DNA of 64,000 bases. Source: CAVVPY01 sp963750295. Lineage in GTDB: Bacteria > Actinomycetota > Actinomycetes > Mycobacteriales > Jatrophihabitantaceae. How positions within the stretch are numbered: position 1 is the stretch's first letter; every line of letters begins with the position of its first letter. The stretch lies in NCBI GenBank assembly GCA_963750295.1, contig CAVVPY010000001.1, positions 1,674,001 through 1,738,000 on the forward strand, given 5' to 3'. The position numbers and the translations under genes were made by a program. Shown here one piece after another: positions 9,001-16,190 of the stretch. The notes beneath the pieces were generated by a model that saw nothing but the letters and a program-made list of their open reading frames with translations, was not told where the DNA came from and did no database searches.

Positions 9001-9827
9001 CCGAAGCGGGAGGCCAGGTCGTCGACAACATGCGTCCGGCCATCGCCGGGGTTCGCCACCGCCCACGGCGACGTCGGGTCGCCTAGCTCGAAGCTGTCCG
9101 GTGCGGCCCGGTGGCCGGCGGTGATTCCTGCCGTCCAGGCCAGCCGGGCTGCTCGAGCTTCGGGGTCGAGCAGGTAGCAGGCGGCGAACGGAATGTCGTA
9201 CGGGTCCGCGGCGAGTTGGCGGCGGGCCGCGGCGAACACCTCGTCCTCGGTTGCGGCCTTGGCCAGATCACTACCGAGGTCGGACAGCGCGGTGATTCGT
9301 CGCTCGCTGATGACGCGCCCGGTGTCCTCGCTGACGACGCAGAGCATCCCGGCGATCCGGCCGTCGTCGTCGGTGAGCGGGCTGTAGGAGAAGGTGTGAT
9401 AGGTCTCTTCGACGTAGCCGCTGCGCTCGAGGAACAGCAACAGACCCTCGTCCCAGGTGGCGACTCCGGTGCTCATGACCGAGTCGATGCGTGGGCCGAT
9501 GTCGGGCCAGATCTCAGACCAGACGTCGGTCGCGGGCCGGCCCAGTGCCCACGGGTACTTCGCGCCCAGCGTGTCGCGCCGGTACGCGTCGTTGCAGAAG
9601 AAGACCAGTTGCGGTCCCCACGCCATCCACATCGAGAACCGGGAACTGATCATCAGTCGCACGGTGTTCTTCAGGCTGCCCGGCCAGGTGTCGATCGGGC
9701 CCAACGGGCCGGCCGCCCACTCGACCGCGGTGTAGTCGCGACCGAGTTGCGTCCCCGGATCGAACAACGCAGTCTCGCCGGAGGCGGCGGGGGTCGCACC
9801 GTCCCCGGGACGCATCGCGTCGACCAT
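6018..9827 (-). CDS. Hybrid sensor histidine kinase / response regulator / SpoIIE phosphatase / RsbW-like anti-sigma fusion
   Basis: A 1269-residue multidomain regulator. In order: PAS-like (about 20-150), GAF (about 165-320), HisKA with the phospho-acceptor in NVSHELRTPL (His near 368), HATPase_c with NLMSNALKAT, DTGVGIP and GSGIGLALV (about 460-570), a receiver domain with VVDDNADMRN, phospho-Asp in LTDVMMPNLDG (near 681) and LVKPF, a second PAS (about 770-890), a PP2C/SpoIIE phosphatase with GGDWYDVIEL and GDVMGRG (near 945-970) and DGLVERRG, and a C-terminal RsbW-type ATPase with SELVTNALRHG (near 1190) and NGRGLLIV. All catalytic motifs look intact. It is divergent from a STAS antagonist at 9959, its likely partner: the phosphatase would activate and the kinase inactivate the STAS protein. 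No transmembrane segment was noticed, so it is probably cytoplasmic. The ATG at 9827 (MVDAMRPG) is preferred over upstream low-complexity Arg-rich codons. Confidence 0.9.
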   Translation of the reverse strand: MVDAMRPGDGATPAASGETALFDPGTQLGRDYTAVEWAAGPLGPIDTWPGSLKNTVRLMISSRFSMWMAWGPQLVFFCNDAYRRDTLGAKYPWALGRPATDVWSEIWPDIGPRIDSVMSTGVATWDEGLLLFLERSGYVEETYHTFSYSPLTDDDGRIAGMLCVVSEDTGRVISERRITALSDLGSDLAKAATEDEVFAAARRQLAADPYDIPFAACYLLDPEARAARLAWTAGITAGHRAAPDSFELGDPTSPWAVANPGDGRTHVVDDLASRFGELPTGAWSDPPVQALIVPLAQPGEGDPYGFLIIGTNRHRTLDAEYLSFVDLVAGQISAAITRARAFAAERRRVEQMAELDRAKTTFFTNVSHELRTPLTLLLGPAEDLLADVALPGPQRDQIEVIHRNGERLLKLVNTLLDFSRLESRSVQARFEPLDLARYTGELANMFESALARAGLTLRVDCALLAEPIYVDREMWAKIVLNLMSNALKATFEGGITVRLAPGEHGGAHLSVTDTGVGIPAAEQDRLFERFHRVSGAALRTHEGSGIGLALVAELAGLHGGRVAVQSSLDHGSTFTVELPPGTEHLPPDRVFEAAVEDVHGAAEYGAGYLAEAMRWVDPDTGDGSVVVPESGRHRILVVDDNADMRNYISRLLGEEFAVRTAPDGVVALDLARADPPDLVLTDVMMPNLDGFGLLTALRADTATMHVPVVMLSARSGDDAAVEGLEAGADDYLVKPFAARELLARVRANLELDRVRRLVDELQRQGAMLATAEELADVGSYEVDTVADVITGSAQFYRMVGASPADFATGGLAAGLRRVHPDDYERVAAAVERSLQTGESLGTEYRLVVPPDVERVVWVTGVVECGPDGTAIALRGSIQDITDRRRAEQSAAAAAAAREAEAREHAIAQELQRSLLPARTFDADHLDVATFYQAGVAGTEVGGDWYDVIELDAGRTALVLGDVMGRGVRAAAVMGQLRATVRAYSRLDLSPDYLLHLLDAAVREISNETIVTCVYAIYDPSERTLTYANAGHLPPLLTLPGGTVQRLVAGGPPLGTGRTWAKPETLNLPPGAMLTFYTDGLVERRGTDLDEGIDRLVRHLGTIAGPLEALPGLLVDELLADRHDGADGPDDDVAVLIARVSDRSSAERFASLDLVADADAPRLAREFATRQLAEWVVPEEVGYDVELIVSELVTNALRHGAPPIEMRMRRALDRIFVDVHDSASAPPQMRHAGPADDNGRGLLIVATLAERWGTRLTETGKSVWCLVRLP

Positions 9828-9958
9828 GGGTCTGTCAGCCCTTCGAGCGCACGACCGGGAAGCTTTGACCATACCCAGATTGCCTCTGTGAGCACGACGG
9901 CAAGCCGATAGGCTCGCTGGACATTCAACGCCGAGTGGAGCCACCTGAAAGGTCCCGC

Positions 9959-10294
9959 GTGAGCCTGTCCCTGTCGACGACCACGACCGGAGCCACCGCC
10001 GTCCTCGCCGTCGGCGGTGACATCGACGTCTACACGGCACCCGAGTTGCGAACCGCGCTCGCCGCGCTGATCGCCGCCGGCAGCGAGCGGGTGGTCGTCG
10101 ATCTGAGCGGAACCGGCTTTCTCGACTCGTCGGCGCTCGGCGTCCTGGTCGGCGCGAACAAGGATCTCGCCGCCCGGGGCGGGTCGCTGCGCGTGGTGTG
10201 TGCAACGCCGAACCTGCTCAAGATCTTCGAGATCACCAAGCTCACCGAGGTCATCGCGGTCCACCCCACCGTCGAAGCGGCGACGTCCGCCTGA
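9959..10294 (+). CDS. STAS domain anti-sigma factor antagonist
   Basis: A 111-residue RsbV/SpoIIAA-like protein. The phospho-site segment VVVDLSGTGFLDSSALGVLV carries the conserved Asp-Ser-Ser; phosphorylation there releases the partner anti-sigma factor. The GTG at 9959 has GAAAGG 6 bases upstream and is preferred to the GTG at 9935. It is divergent, across 131 bases, from the kinase/phosphatase fusion that has both an RsbW-like ATPase and a SpoIIE phosphatase, implying a partner-switching pair. No sigma-factor gene is adjacent. Confidence 0.88.
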   Translation: MSLSLSTTTTGATAVLAVGGDIDVYTAPELRTALAALIAAGSERVVVDLSGTGFLDSSALGVLVGANKDLAARGGSLRVVCATPNLLKIFEITKLTEVIAVHPTVEAATSA

Positions 10295-10317
10295 CCGCTG
10301 CGGCCGCCCCGGCTCCT

Positions 10318-10330
10318 TAGGATTGCCCGG
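10318..10330 (+). promoter_or_regulatory. -10 hexamer, likely leaderless start of cinA
   Basis: TAGGAT at 10318-10323, then 6 bases, then GTG at 10330. Confidence 0.5.
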
Positions 10331-11604
10331 TGAGCAGCCGCGCGGGTGTCGTCGTCACCGGGACCGAGGTGCTCACCGGACGGGTGGGCGACCGCAACGG
10401 GCCATGGCTGGCCGAGCAGTTGCGCCTGCTCGGAGTCGACATCGCCCACACGGTGATCGTCGGCGACCGGCCCGACGACCTGACGGCAGCCCTCGCCTTT
10501 CTCGCCGACTCGGGTGTCGACCTGATCATCACCACCGGCGGGCTCGGCCCGACGGCCGACGACCTGACCGCCGAGGTGGTCGCCCGGTTCCACGGACGGG
10601 CCCTGCGGCTCGATCCTGAGTTGGAGCGGCAGATCGCCGACATCGTCACCCGCCTGAGCGCCGGACGTGGCTGGCGGGTGGACGCCGCGGCAGTCGCGGC
10701 GGCCAACCGCAAGCAGGCACTCGTCCCCGAGGGTGCGGCGGTGCTCTCGCCGATCGGCACCGCACCGGGACTCGTGGTGCCGCCGGCGGACGGGCGGCCC
10801 GGCCCGCCCGTCGTCGTCCTGCCCGGACCGCCCCGTGAGTTGCAGGGCATGTGGCCCGACGCGATCGCCGATCCGGCCGTCCAGGCCGCGCTCAGCGGGC
10901 GGCGCGAGCTGCGCCAGTCGACGGTGCGGATGTGGGGCATTCCCGAATCGGCGCTCGCCTCGACGCTGCGCGAGCTGGGCGATCGCCTGGCCGGGCTGGA
11001 GATCACGACCTGCCTGCGCGGGGTGGAACTCGAGATCGTCACCCGCTACGAACCCGCGGCCCAGCCCGCCCAGGACGCGCTGCTCGCAGCGCTCGCCGCG
11101 GCACACGGCGACACGCTGTACTCGCCCGATGGGCGGACGGTGGACCAGATCGTGGCGGACGCGCTGCTCGCCGACTCGCTCACGATCGCGACGGCGGAGT
11201 CGTGCACGGCCGGTTTGCTGGCCGGGCGGCTCACCGCCCTCCCCGGCTCGTCGGCCTACGTCCTCGGTGGTCTCGTCGTGTACTCCAACGCGGCCAAGCA
11301 TGAGCTGGCCGGCGTCCCGGTCGAGCTCATCGACCGCGTTGGCGCGGTCTCGGCCGAGGTCGCTGCTGCGCTCGCCGACGGAGCCCGCGCCCGGCTCGGC
11401 GCGGACGTCGGGGTCGGCATCACCGGTATCGCCGGGCCTGGCGGCGGCAGCGTCGAAAAGCCTGTGGGACTCGTGCATTTCTGCGTCTCGTCGGGGACGC
11501 ACACACGTGCCCGAGAAGTCCGGGTACCGGGTTCGCGCGGCGACGTGCGCGAGCGGTCGGTCGCGATCGCGATGCACCTGGTCCGCGAGTTGCTGACGTC
11601 CTGA
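10330..11604 (+). CDS. cinA: CinA family protein (nicotinamide-nucleotide amidohydrolase)
   Basis: A 424-residue two-domain protein. The N-terminal MoeA/MogA-like domain has GTEVLTGRVGDRNG (residues about 10-24) and TTGGLGPTADDLT (about 72-84). The C-terminal PncC domain has ESCTAGLLAGRLT (about 295-307), YSNAAKHELAGV, and ITGIAGPGGGS (about 363-373). The family deamidates nicotinamide mononucleotide to nicotinate mononucleotide in pyridine-nucleotide salvage, and the N-terminal half can have ADP-ribose pyrophosphatase activity. The start is GTG 6 bases after a -10-like hexamer. The 35-base spacing after the STAS gene and its own promoter suggest independent transcription. Confidence 0.92.
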   Translation: MSSRAGVVVTGTEVLTGRVGDRNGPWLAEQLRLLGVDIAHTVIVGDRPDDLTAALAFLADSGVDLIITTGGLGPTADDLTAEVVARFHGRALRLDPELERQIADIVTRLSAGRGWRVDAAAVAAANRKQALVPEGAAVLSPIGTAPGLVVPPADGRPGPPVVVLPGPPRELQGMWPDAIADPAVQAALSGRRELRQSTVRMWGIPESALASTLRELGDRLAGLEITTCLRGVELEIVTRYEPAAQPAQDALLAALAAAHGDTLYSPDGRTVDQIVADALLADSLTIATAESCTAGLLAGRLTALPGSSAYVLGGLVVYSNAAKHELAGVPVELIDRVGAVSAEVAAALADGARARLGADVGVGITGIAGPGGGSVEKPVGLVHFCVSSGTHTRAREVRVPGSRGDVRERSVAIAMHLVRELLTS

Positions 11605-11730
11605 CACGCGTCGACGTCCGCTTCCCGCAGCCTGGTCCTACGCTCCGGGGAGGCACGGGTTTTCGATCGCCGATGACGTCTACCTCGGACCCGGTGCACA
11701 CGACAGGCGCGGGCTCCGGGTTCGCTGCGA

Positions 11731-11743
11731 TACCGTCGACCGG
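11731..11743 (+). promoter_or_regulatory. -10 hexamer, likely leaderless start of prolyl aminopeptidase
   Basis: TACCGT at 11731-11736, 6 bases, then GTG at 11743. Confidence 0.5.
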
Positions 11744-12717
11744 TGTTTGCGCCGTCGCAACCGCACGCCTCCGGACTGCTGGCAGTCGACGACGTGCACG
11801 ATATCTACTGGGAAGAGTCCGGCCACCGCGCCGGCATCCCGACCTTGTATCTGCACGGTGGACCCGGTGGCGATCTGGGTGCGGGCGGGTACCGGACGAA
11901 GTTCGATCCGGCCCGGTTCCGGGTCATCGGCTTCGATCAACGCGGATGCGGTCGATCGACACCGCGCGTGACGGCGCCGGGCTACGACTTGGCGCGCAAC
12001 ACGACGCAGCACCTGATCGCCGACATCGAGAAGCTGCGTCACCACCTCGAGGTCGATCGCTGGCTCGTGAACGGCGTCTCGTGGGGATCGACGCTCGCCC
12101 TGGCCTACGCGCAGGCCCACCCCGAGCGTGTCCTCGGCATCGTGTTGATGGCTGTCACCACGACCGACCGGTCGCAGGTGGACTGGGTCACCGAGACCGT
12201 CGGCGCGATCTACCCCGAGGCCTGGGATCGCGTGGCCGGCCATGCCGAGCACGCCGGGATCGGGTATCGCCGCGGCGAGGGCCGTCTCATCGAGGCCTAC
12301 GCGCGACTGATGACCGACCCTGACCCCGAGGTGCGCGACGCCGCCTCGCGAGCCTGGTGCGAGTGGGAGGACCAGCACGTGTCCATCGGCACCGGTGGCG
12401 TGCCCGGCCCGGCCTGGGATGACGACGAGCGCCACGTCGTCACAACGCTGGTCACCCACTACTGGGCACAGGACGGGTTCCTGTCACCCCCCATCCGCGA
12501 CCGGACCGACCTCCTGCACGGCATCGCGGCGACCCTGATCCACGGCCGCCTGGACGTCAGCGGCCCGGCGATCGTGGCGTGGCAGCTGCACCGGGCCTGG
12601 CCGGGCAGCGAACTGATCATCGTGGACGGCGAGGGGCACGGCGGGGCGGCGATGGCCGAGCACTGGTGCACTGCCAATTCCCGGCACGCAGACCGGATCG
12701 ACGCCGCATCGGCCTGA
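11743..12717 (+). CDS. pip: Prolyl aminopeptidase (alpha/beta hydrolase, S33)
   Basis: A 324-residue peptidase that removes N-terminal proline. Family marks are HGGPGGDLG (residues about 39-47), FDQRGCGRSTP, the nucleophile elbow GVSWGSTLAL (Ser near 113; most relatives have GGSWGS), the late GRLDVSGP carrying the acid, and the catalytic His in GEGHGG near 300. Length is normal. The GTG start at 11743 fits the leaderless pattern. It converges on the amidase gene with a repeat element between. Confidence 0.88.
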   Translation: MFAPSQPHASGLLAVDDVHDIYWEESGHRAGIPTLYLHGGPGGDLGAGGYRTKFDPARFRVIGFDQRGCGRSTPRVTAPGYDLARNTTQHLIADIEKLRHHLEVDRWLVNGVSWGSTLALAYAQAHPERVLGIVLMAVTTTDRSQVDWVTETVGAIYPEAWDRVAGHAEHAGIGYRRGEGRLIEAYARLMTDPDPEVRDAASRAWCEWEDQHVSIGTGGVPGPAWDDDERHVVTTLVTHYWAQDGFLSPPIRDRTDLLHGIAATLIHGRLDVSGPAIVAWQLHRAWPGSELIIVDGEGHGGAAMAEHWCTANSRHADRIDAASA

Positions 12718-12728
12718 CGCCAGCGCGA

Positions 12729-12806
12729 CCTTTGCCCCGCGTATCGGTCCTGCACCCGCGCCGCAGGGTCGATAGGCGGGGGAAGGAGGGTCGATCAGCG
12801 GGGCAA
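12729..12806. repeat. Intergenic palindromic repeat, copy A
   Basis: Lies between the convergent genes ending at 12717 and 12821. It begins CCTTTGCCCCGC (12729-12740) and ends with GGGTCGATCAGCGGGGCAA (12788-12806), whose GCGGGGCAA can pair with TTGCCCCGC at the left. A degenerate copy of the right-hand unit begins at 12766, exactly 22 bases earlier. The same unit, identical over 19 bases, occurs twice at 44411-44451. It could form a bidirectional terminator. Confidence 0.7.
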
Positions 12807-12820
12807 CGGAGGGCTGCGGC

Positions 12821-14230
12821 TCAGCTCGCAGGTGCGTCCTGGATGCGCGGGAAGGGCTGCTCCTGCTCGAGCAGGAACGCCGTCTCGATCAACGTCCGCT
12901 CGTCGCCGTACGCCGCGGACAGCTGGATGCCGAGCGGTACGCCCTCGTCGGCCAGGCCGGCCGGTAGCGAGATCGCCGGGGTGCCGGTGATGTTGTTCAG
13001 CGGAGCGAACGAATCGTAGTGCGCCAGGCGGTGGATGAGCTCGTCGAACGGCACGGTCGGGCTCAGGTGACCGAGTTTCGGCGTGACGTGGGCGAGGACG
13101 GGCGAGAGCACTAGTTCGTGCCGCTCGAACATCCGCGCGTAGGCCTTGGCGGCGCCGCGCAGCCGGTACAGCGCGCCCGGCGTCCGGTGCAGATTGCGCC
13201 GGTGGAACGCGCGCAGCCCCTTGGTCAGCCCGTCGAGCCGGTCGGCGTCGAAGTGCCGGTCGAGCAGCACCCGTCCGGTCCCCGAGGCGAGTGCGGCGAG
13301 CAGGCCCCAGTACTGCACGAAGTCGGCGGCGAACTGCTCGGTGAACGGCAGCTCGATCGGTTCGACCACATGGCCGGCCTTCTCGAGCACGGCCGCGGTC
13401 CGCTCGACTGCTGCGCGGGTCTGCGCGTCGATGGTGACGTCGTTGACCGACTCGAGGACGAGCCCGATCCGCAGCCGTCGCTCGGCGGGGCCGCACACCA
13501 GCCCGATCGGCGGCAGCGCGGGATTGCGCCAATGGTCCTCGGCGGCAGCGAGGAAGGCCGCCGTGTCGCGGACGGTCCGGGTCAGCACACCCTCGGAGAT
13601 CATGTTGATCGGCAGGTGCCGTGCCTGCTCACCGTCGAGGTGGCGGTGCCGGCTGGGCTTGAGCCCGACCAGACCCGTCACTGCGGCCGGGATGCGGATC
13701 GAGCCGCCGCCGTCGTTCGCGTGAGCGATGGGGACGACTCCCGAAGCGACGAGCGCGGCCGCCCCGCCGGACGACGCCCCGACCGAATAGTCGGTGTGCC
13801 ATGGGTTGCGGGTGGGCGGGTCGGTCATGAATTCCGTGCTCGCGTTGAACCCGAACTCGGGCATGCGGCTCTTGCCGAGGACGGTCAGGCCGGTGCTGAG
13901 GAACTGGCGGGCGTACGCACCGTCCGAACGCGCGGGCTTGGCGACGTACGCAGCGCACCCGTGATTGGTCGGCATACCGCGCAGGTCGGTGTTGTCCTTC
14001 ACGAACGTGGGGACGCCGTGCAGCGCTCCCCCGTCGTCGGCGTGGCGTGGCGGCGCGGCGAGGACCACGACGGCGTTGAGGTCCGCGTCGACGGCTGCGA
14101 GCCGGGCGAGCGCGGCACGGCTCAACTCATCGGGACTGACCGTCCCTGCGGCGACCAGTTCGGCGAGGGCGAACGCGTCGTAAGCGCCGAGTCCATCGGC
14201 ACCGAAGGCACTGACCCGTTTGCCATTCAT
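12821..14230 (-). CDS. Amidase (amidase-signature family)
   Basis: A 469-residue amidase-signature hydrolase. The Ser-cisSer-Lys triad is visible: Lys in PTFVKDNTD (near residue 88), cis-Ser in VGASSGGAAAL (near 165) and nucleophile Ser in NDGGGSIRIPAA (near 190). The late NNITGTPAISLP segment is typical. The family hydrolyses carboxamides; substrate unclear. The ATG at 14230 is set by TAGGGT (14238-14243) 7 bases upstream on the minus strand, a leaderless layout, and is divergent from the cupin gene. Confidence 0.88.
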   Translation of the reverse strand: MNGKRVSAFGADGLGAYDAFALAELVAAGTVSPDELSRAALARLAAVDADLNAVVVLAAPPRHADDGGALHGVPTFVKDNTDLRGMPTNHGCAAYVAKPARSDGAYARQFLSTGLTVLGKSRMPEFGFNASTEFMTDPPTRNPWHTDYSVGASSGGAAALVASGVVPIAHANDGGGSIRIPAAVTGLVGLKPSRHRHLDGEQARHLPINMISEGVLTRTVRDTAAFLAAAEDHWRNPALPPIGLVCGPAERRLRIGLVLESVNDVTIDAQTRAAVERTAAVLEKAGHVVEPIELPFTEQFAADFVQYWGLLAALASGTGRVLLDRHFDADRLDGLTKGLRAFHRRNLHRTPGALYRLRGAAKAYARMFERHELVLSPVLAHVTPKLGHLSPTVPFDELIHRLAHYDSFAPLNNITGTPAISLPAGLADEGVPLGIQLSAAYGDERTLIETAFLLEQEQPFPRIQDAPAS

Positions 14231-14237
14231 GGATCTG

Positions 14238-14243
14238 ACCCTA
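14238..14243 (-). promoter_or_regulatory. -10 hexamer, likely leaderless promoter of the amidase
   Basis: On the minus strand TAGGGT is followed by 7 bases and then ATG at 14230. Confidence 0.45.
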
Positions 14244-14279
14244 GTTGGGGGTCGTTGCAGTGCCGCGAGCAACACATCG

Positions 14280-14292
14280 TACGGTCGGTGGG
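14280..14292 (+). promoter_or_regulatory. -10 hexamer, likely leaderless start of cupin gene
   Basis: TACGGT at 14280-14285, 6 bases, then GTG at 14292. The two divergent -10 elements (14238-14243 and here) are only about 40 bases apart. Confidence 0.5.
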
Positions 14293-14771
14293 TGAGCTAC
14301 CCCCTCCCGCATTATCTGAGCGAGAACGGCGAGCTGACCGCGACATACCGTCCGGCCGGCCACGACCCCGAATGGTCGTACAGCAACGGGACGCGCGTGC
14401 ACCACCTCGCCACCGGGGCGACGACGAACGGCCAGTTCGGCCTCTACCGGTGGGAGATGGGGCCGGGTCCGGGCGGCCCGGACCCGCACTTCCATCGGTC
14501 GTTCTCGGAATCGTTCTACGTCCTCAGCGGGATCGTCACGATCTACGACGGCAGCCGCTGGTTCGACACCGAACCGGGCGACTGGGTGCACGTACCCGAA
14601 GGCGGGATCCACGGTTTCCGGAACGACTCAGGCGAACCCGCGTCGATGCTGCTGCACTTCGCGCCGGGCGCGCCACGCGAGGCCTACTTCGAGCACCTGC
14701 CCGAGCTCGCGACGAAGTCGGCCGAGGAGCGCGAGGAGTTCTTCCTGCGTCACGACACATTCTGGGTCTGA
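14292..14771 (+). CDS. Cupin domain-containing protein
   Basis: A 159-residue single-cupin protein. Motif 1 is PHFHRSFSESFYVLSG (metal ligands His, His, Glu; residues about 62-77) and motif 2 PGDWVHVPEGGIHGF (about 95-109). Such proteins are metal-dependent dioxygenases, isomerases or small-molecule sensors; which is not visible. The GTG at 14292 fits the leaderless pattern. Divergent from the amidase. Confidence 0.82.
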   Translation: MSYPLPHYLSENGELTATYRPAGHDPEWSYSNGTRVHHLATGATTNGQFGLYRWEMGPGPGGPDPHFHRSFSESFYVLSGIVTIYDGSRWFDTEPGDWVHVPEGGIHGFRNDSGEPASMLLHFAPGAPREAYFEHLPELATKSAEEREEFFLRHDTFWV

Positions 14772-14774
14772 CGC

Positions 14775-15008
14775 TCAGCGCTTGTCGTCGGAGCGCTGCC
14801 GCGGCACCAGCCACCGCAGGAAGCCTTCGCGCATGTGCACGGGCTCATGGGTGGACGGGTGCGCAACCGCGGGCGCCGCAGGCGGCTCGGGCGGCGCTAC
14901 GGCGGGGTACTCGTGCCGGAACTCCGGGTGGTCATGCCAGCAGTGGTCGTCGAGCTCGGTCTTGCGTTCGAAGCGCAACTCGCACTTGGGGCATTGATGG
15001 GTAGTCAC
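14775..15008 (-). CDS. Small C2H2 zinc-finger-like protein
   Basis: A 77-residue protein. Residues 6-27 read CPKCELRFERKTELDDHCWH plus DH: Cys-x2-Cys-x12-His-x4-His, the spacing of a classical C2H2 zinc finger, rare as a free-standing bacterial protein. The middle is Pro/Ala-rich and the tail basic (RWLVPRQRSDDKR). A strong Shine-Dalgarno (GAGAGGAG, 7 bases) fixes GTG at 15008. Function unknown; DNA, RNA or protein binding is possible. It follows the HD-domain gene by 102 bases on the same strand. Confidence 0.7.
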   Translation of the reverse strand: MTTHQCPKCELRFERKTELDDHCWHDHPEFRHEYPAVAPPEPPAAPAVAHPSTHEPVHMREGFLRWLVPRQRSDDKR

Positions 15009-15110
15009 CGATGGACTCCTCTCACCGCGGTCCGGCTCGTCCCACCGTAGGCCGCTTCTCGGCCGCTCGCCAGGCTGACACGGACGGTCAGCCGAACCGA
15101 CACGGTCGAT

Positions 15111-15710
15111 TCACAGGTGCTCGAGTGGATTGTCGAGCAGCCGTTGCGCGATCCCACTGCCGACGGCTGCCGCCGCCGTACTGCGCGGTTTGCGTGCGGC
15201 CTGGTCGTCGAAACAGCTGGTGAACCGGGCAGCAAGATCTAGCCGGGGATGCGCGGCGACGATCTCGCGCAGCAGGTCGGACGGCCATCGGTCCATGCCG
15301 CGGCCGGCGATGTCGAGGCCGGTCGCGAGGTCGAGCAGGTGACCCTCGCGGTCGCGTTCAGGGTCGGTGCCCTGCATGTGCGCAACGATGACTTCGGCTG
15401 CGCGATCGCGCCGGTCGGGCGACCACCCCGCGCCAGCCGCGAACACCCATGCCACCTGGCCGCCGGCTTCCTCGAACGGCAGCGTGTGGCTGTCGAAGGC
15501 CGGCTCGAGGCCGAGGTCGTGCAGCAGCGCGGCCACGTAGAGCAGTTCGTGGTCGACGTCCACGTCCTCGATAACGGCCCGCGCGGCCGCGAACAGGTAC
15601 GAGCGCACACAGTGATTCACCAGCGCTGGAGCCGAGAACCGGCGCACGACCTCATGCGCGAGCTGGGCGGCCGCCGTTGTCGGCAGGTGGAGATCGGCGA
15701 GGCGCGTCAT
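15111..15710 (-). CDS. HD domain-containing phosphohydrolase-like protein
   Basis: A 199-residue HD-superfamily protein. An early His (LVNHCVRSYLFA, about residue 33) and the core LYVAALLHDLGLEPAF (His-Asp near 64-65) give the metal site, followed by VAWVFAAGAGW and VIVAHMQG with a further His. The length and arrangement resemble the cyanamide hydratase/HD families. Substrate unknown. Confidence 0.8.
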   Translation of the reverse strand: MTRLADLHLPTTAAAQLAHEVVRRFSAPALVNHCVRSYLFAAARAVIEDVDVDHELLYVAALLHDLGLEPAFDSHTLPFEEAGGQVAWVFAAGAGWSPDRRDRAAEVIVAHMQGTDPERDREGHLLDLATGLDIAGRGMDRWPSDLLREIVAAHPRLDLAARFTSCFDDQAARKPRSTAAAAVGSGIAQRLLDNPLEHL

Positions 15711-15763
15711 CGGTTGCCCGGGTGATAGCCGGTGGACGGCACACGACTGCTCACACCCGGACC

Positions 15764-16120
15764 CTAGCGAGGACGCTTCGGTTTCTTAGGCGGCAGGGCG
15801 GCGACGTAGTCGATGGCGCGCGCGACCCAGGGTTCGGCCGATTCCGGGTTCGCTCGCCACGCAGGCGGCAGTGCGAGGTAAGCGCCCATCGGGCGTTCCT
15901 CGGGCCCGAACGGTCCGGTGCCCTCGATCGCGCTGAAGCTCTCGCGATCAGCCTCGGCCAGCTTGATGCCGATACTCGCGCCGTGCAGGCCCATGAACAT
16001 GTTGCCGTTGACGAACGCCCCGAGGTTGCCGAACATCGGCTTGACCGTGACGTCCGCCCGCTCGGGCACCAGTTCGTGGAACGCAGCCTTGTCGGCGTCG
16101 CTCGGCTTGGGGATCTGCAC
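15764..16120 (-). CDS. TfoX/Sxy N-terminal domain protein
   Basis: A 118-residue protein with the TfoX N-terminal fold: VTVKPMFGNLGAFVNGNMFM (residues about 24-43) and IGIKLAEADRESF (about 50-62), a loop with GPFGPEERPMGAYLALP and a Lys-rich end (PPKKPKRPR). In gammaproteobacteria TfoX controls competence, but free N-terminal-domain proteins in actinobacteria have no proven role. GTG at 16120 is preferred because GAGAGGAC lies 9 bases upstream. Confidence 0.75.
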   Translation of the reverse strand: MQIPKPSDADKAAFHELVPERADVTVKPMFGNLGAFVNGNMFMGLHGASIGIKLAEADRESFSAIEGTGPFGPEERPMGAYLALPPAWRANPESAEPWVARAIDYVAALPPKKPKRPR

Positions 16121-16190
16121 GACGGGTGTCCTCTCGCAGCGCGTCAGTTTGGCGGTGCGACGCCGAGTCCATCTTGGGGACGCGGTTGCG

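Noticed and set aside
5946..9086. Very long open frame (over 1000 codons) on the plus strand opposite the sensor kinase
   Set aside because: It is antisense to a gene with clear domain motifs, has low-complexity Arg/Gly/Gln-rich sequence and no recognisable motif; it is a by-product of high GC at third codon positions.
13118..15004. 628-codon plus-strand frame opposite the amidase and running through the cupin gene
   Set aside because: No domain was seen; the amidase and cupin motifs on the opposite strand and in another frame are decisive.
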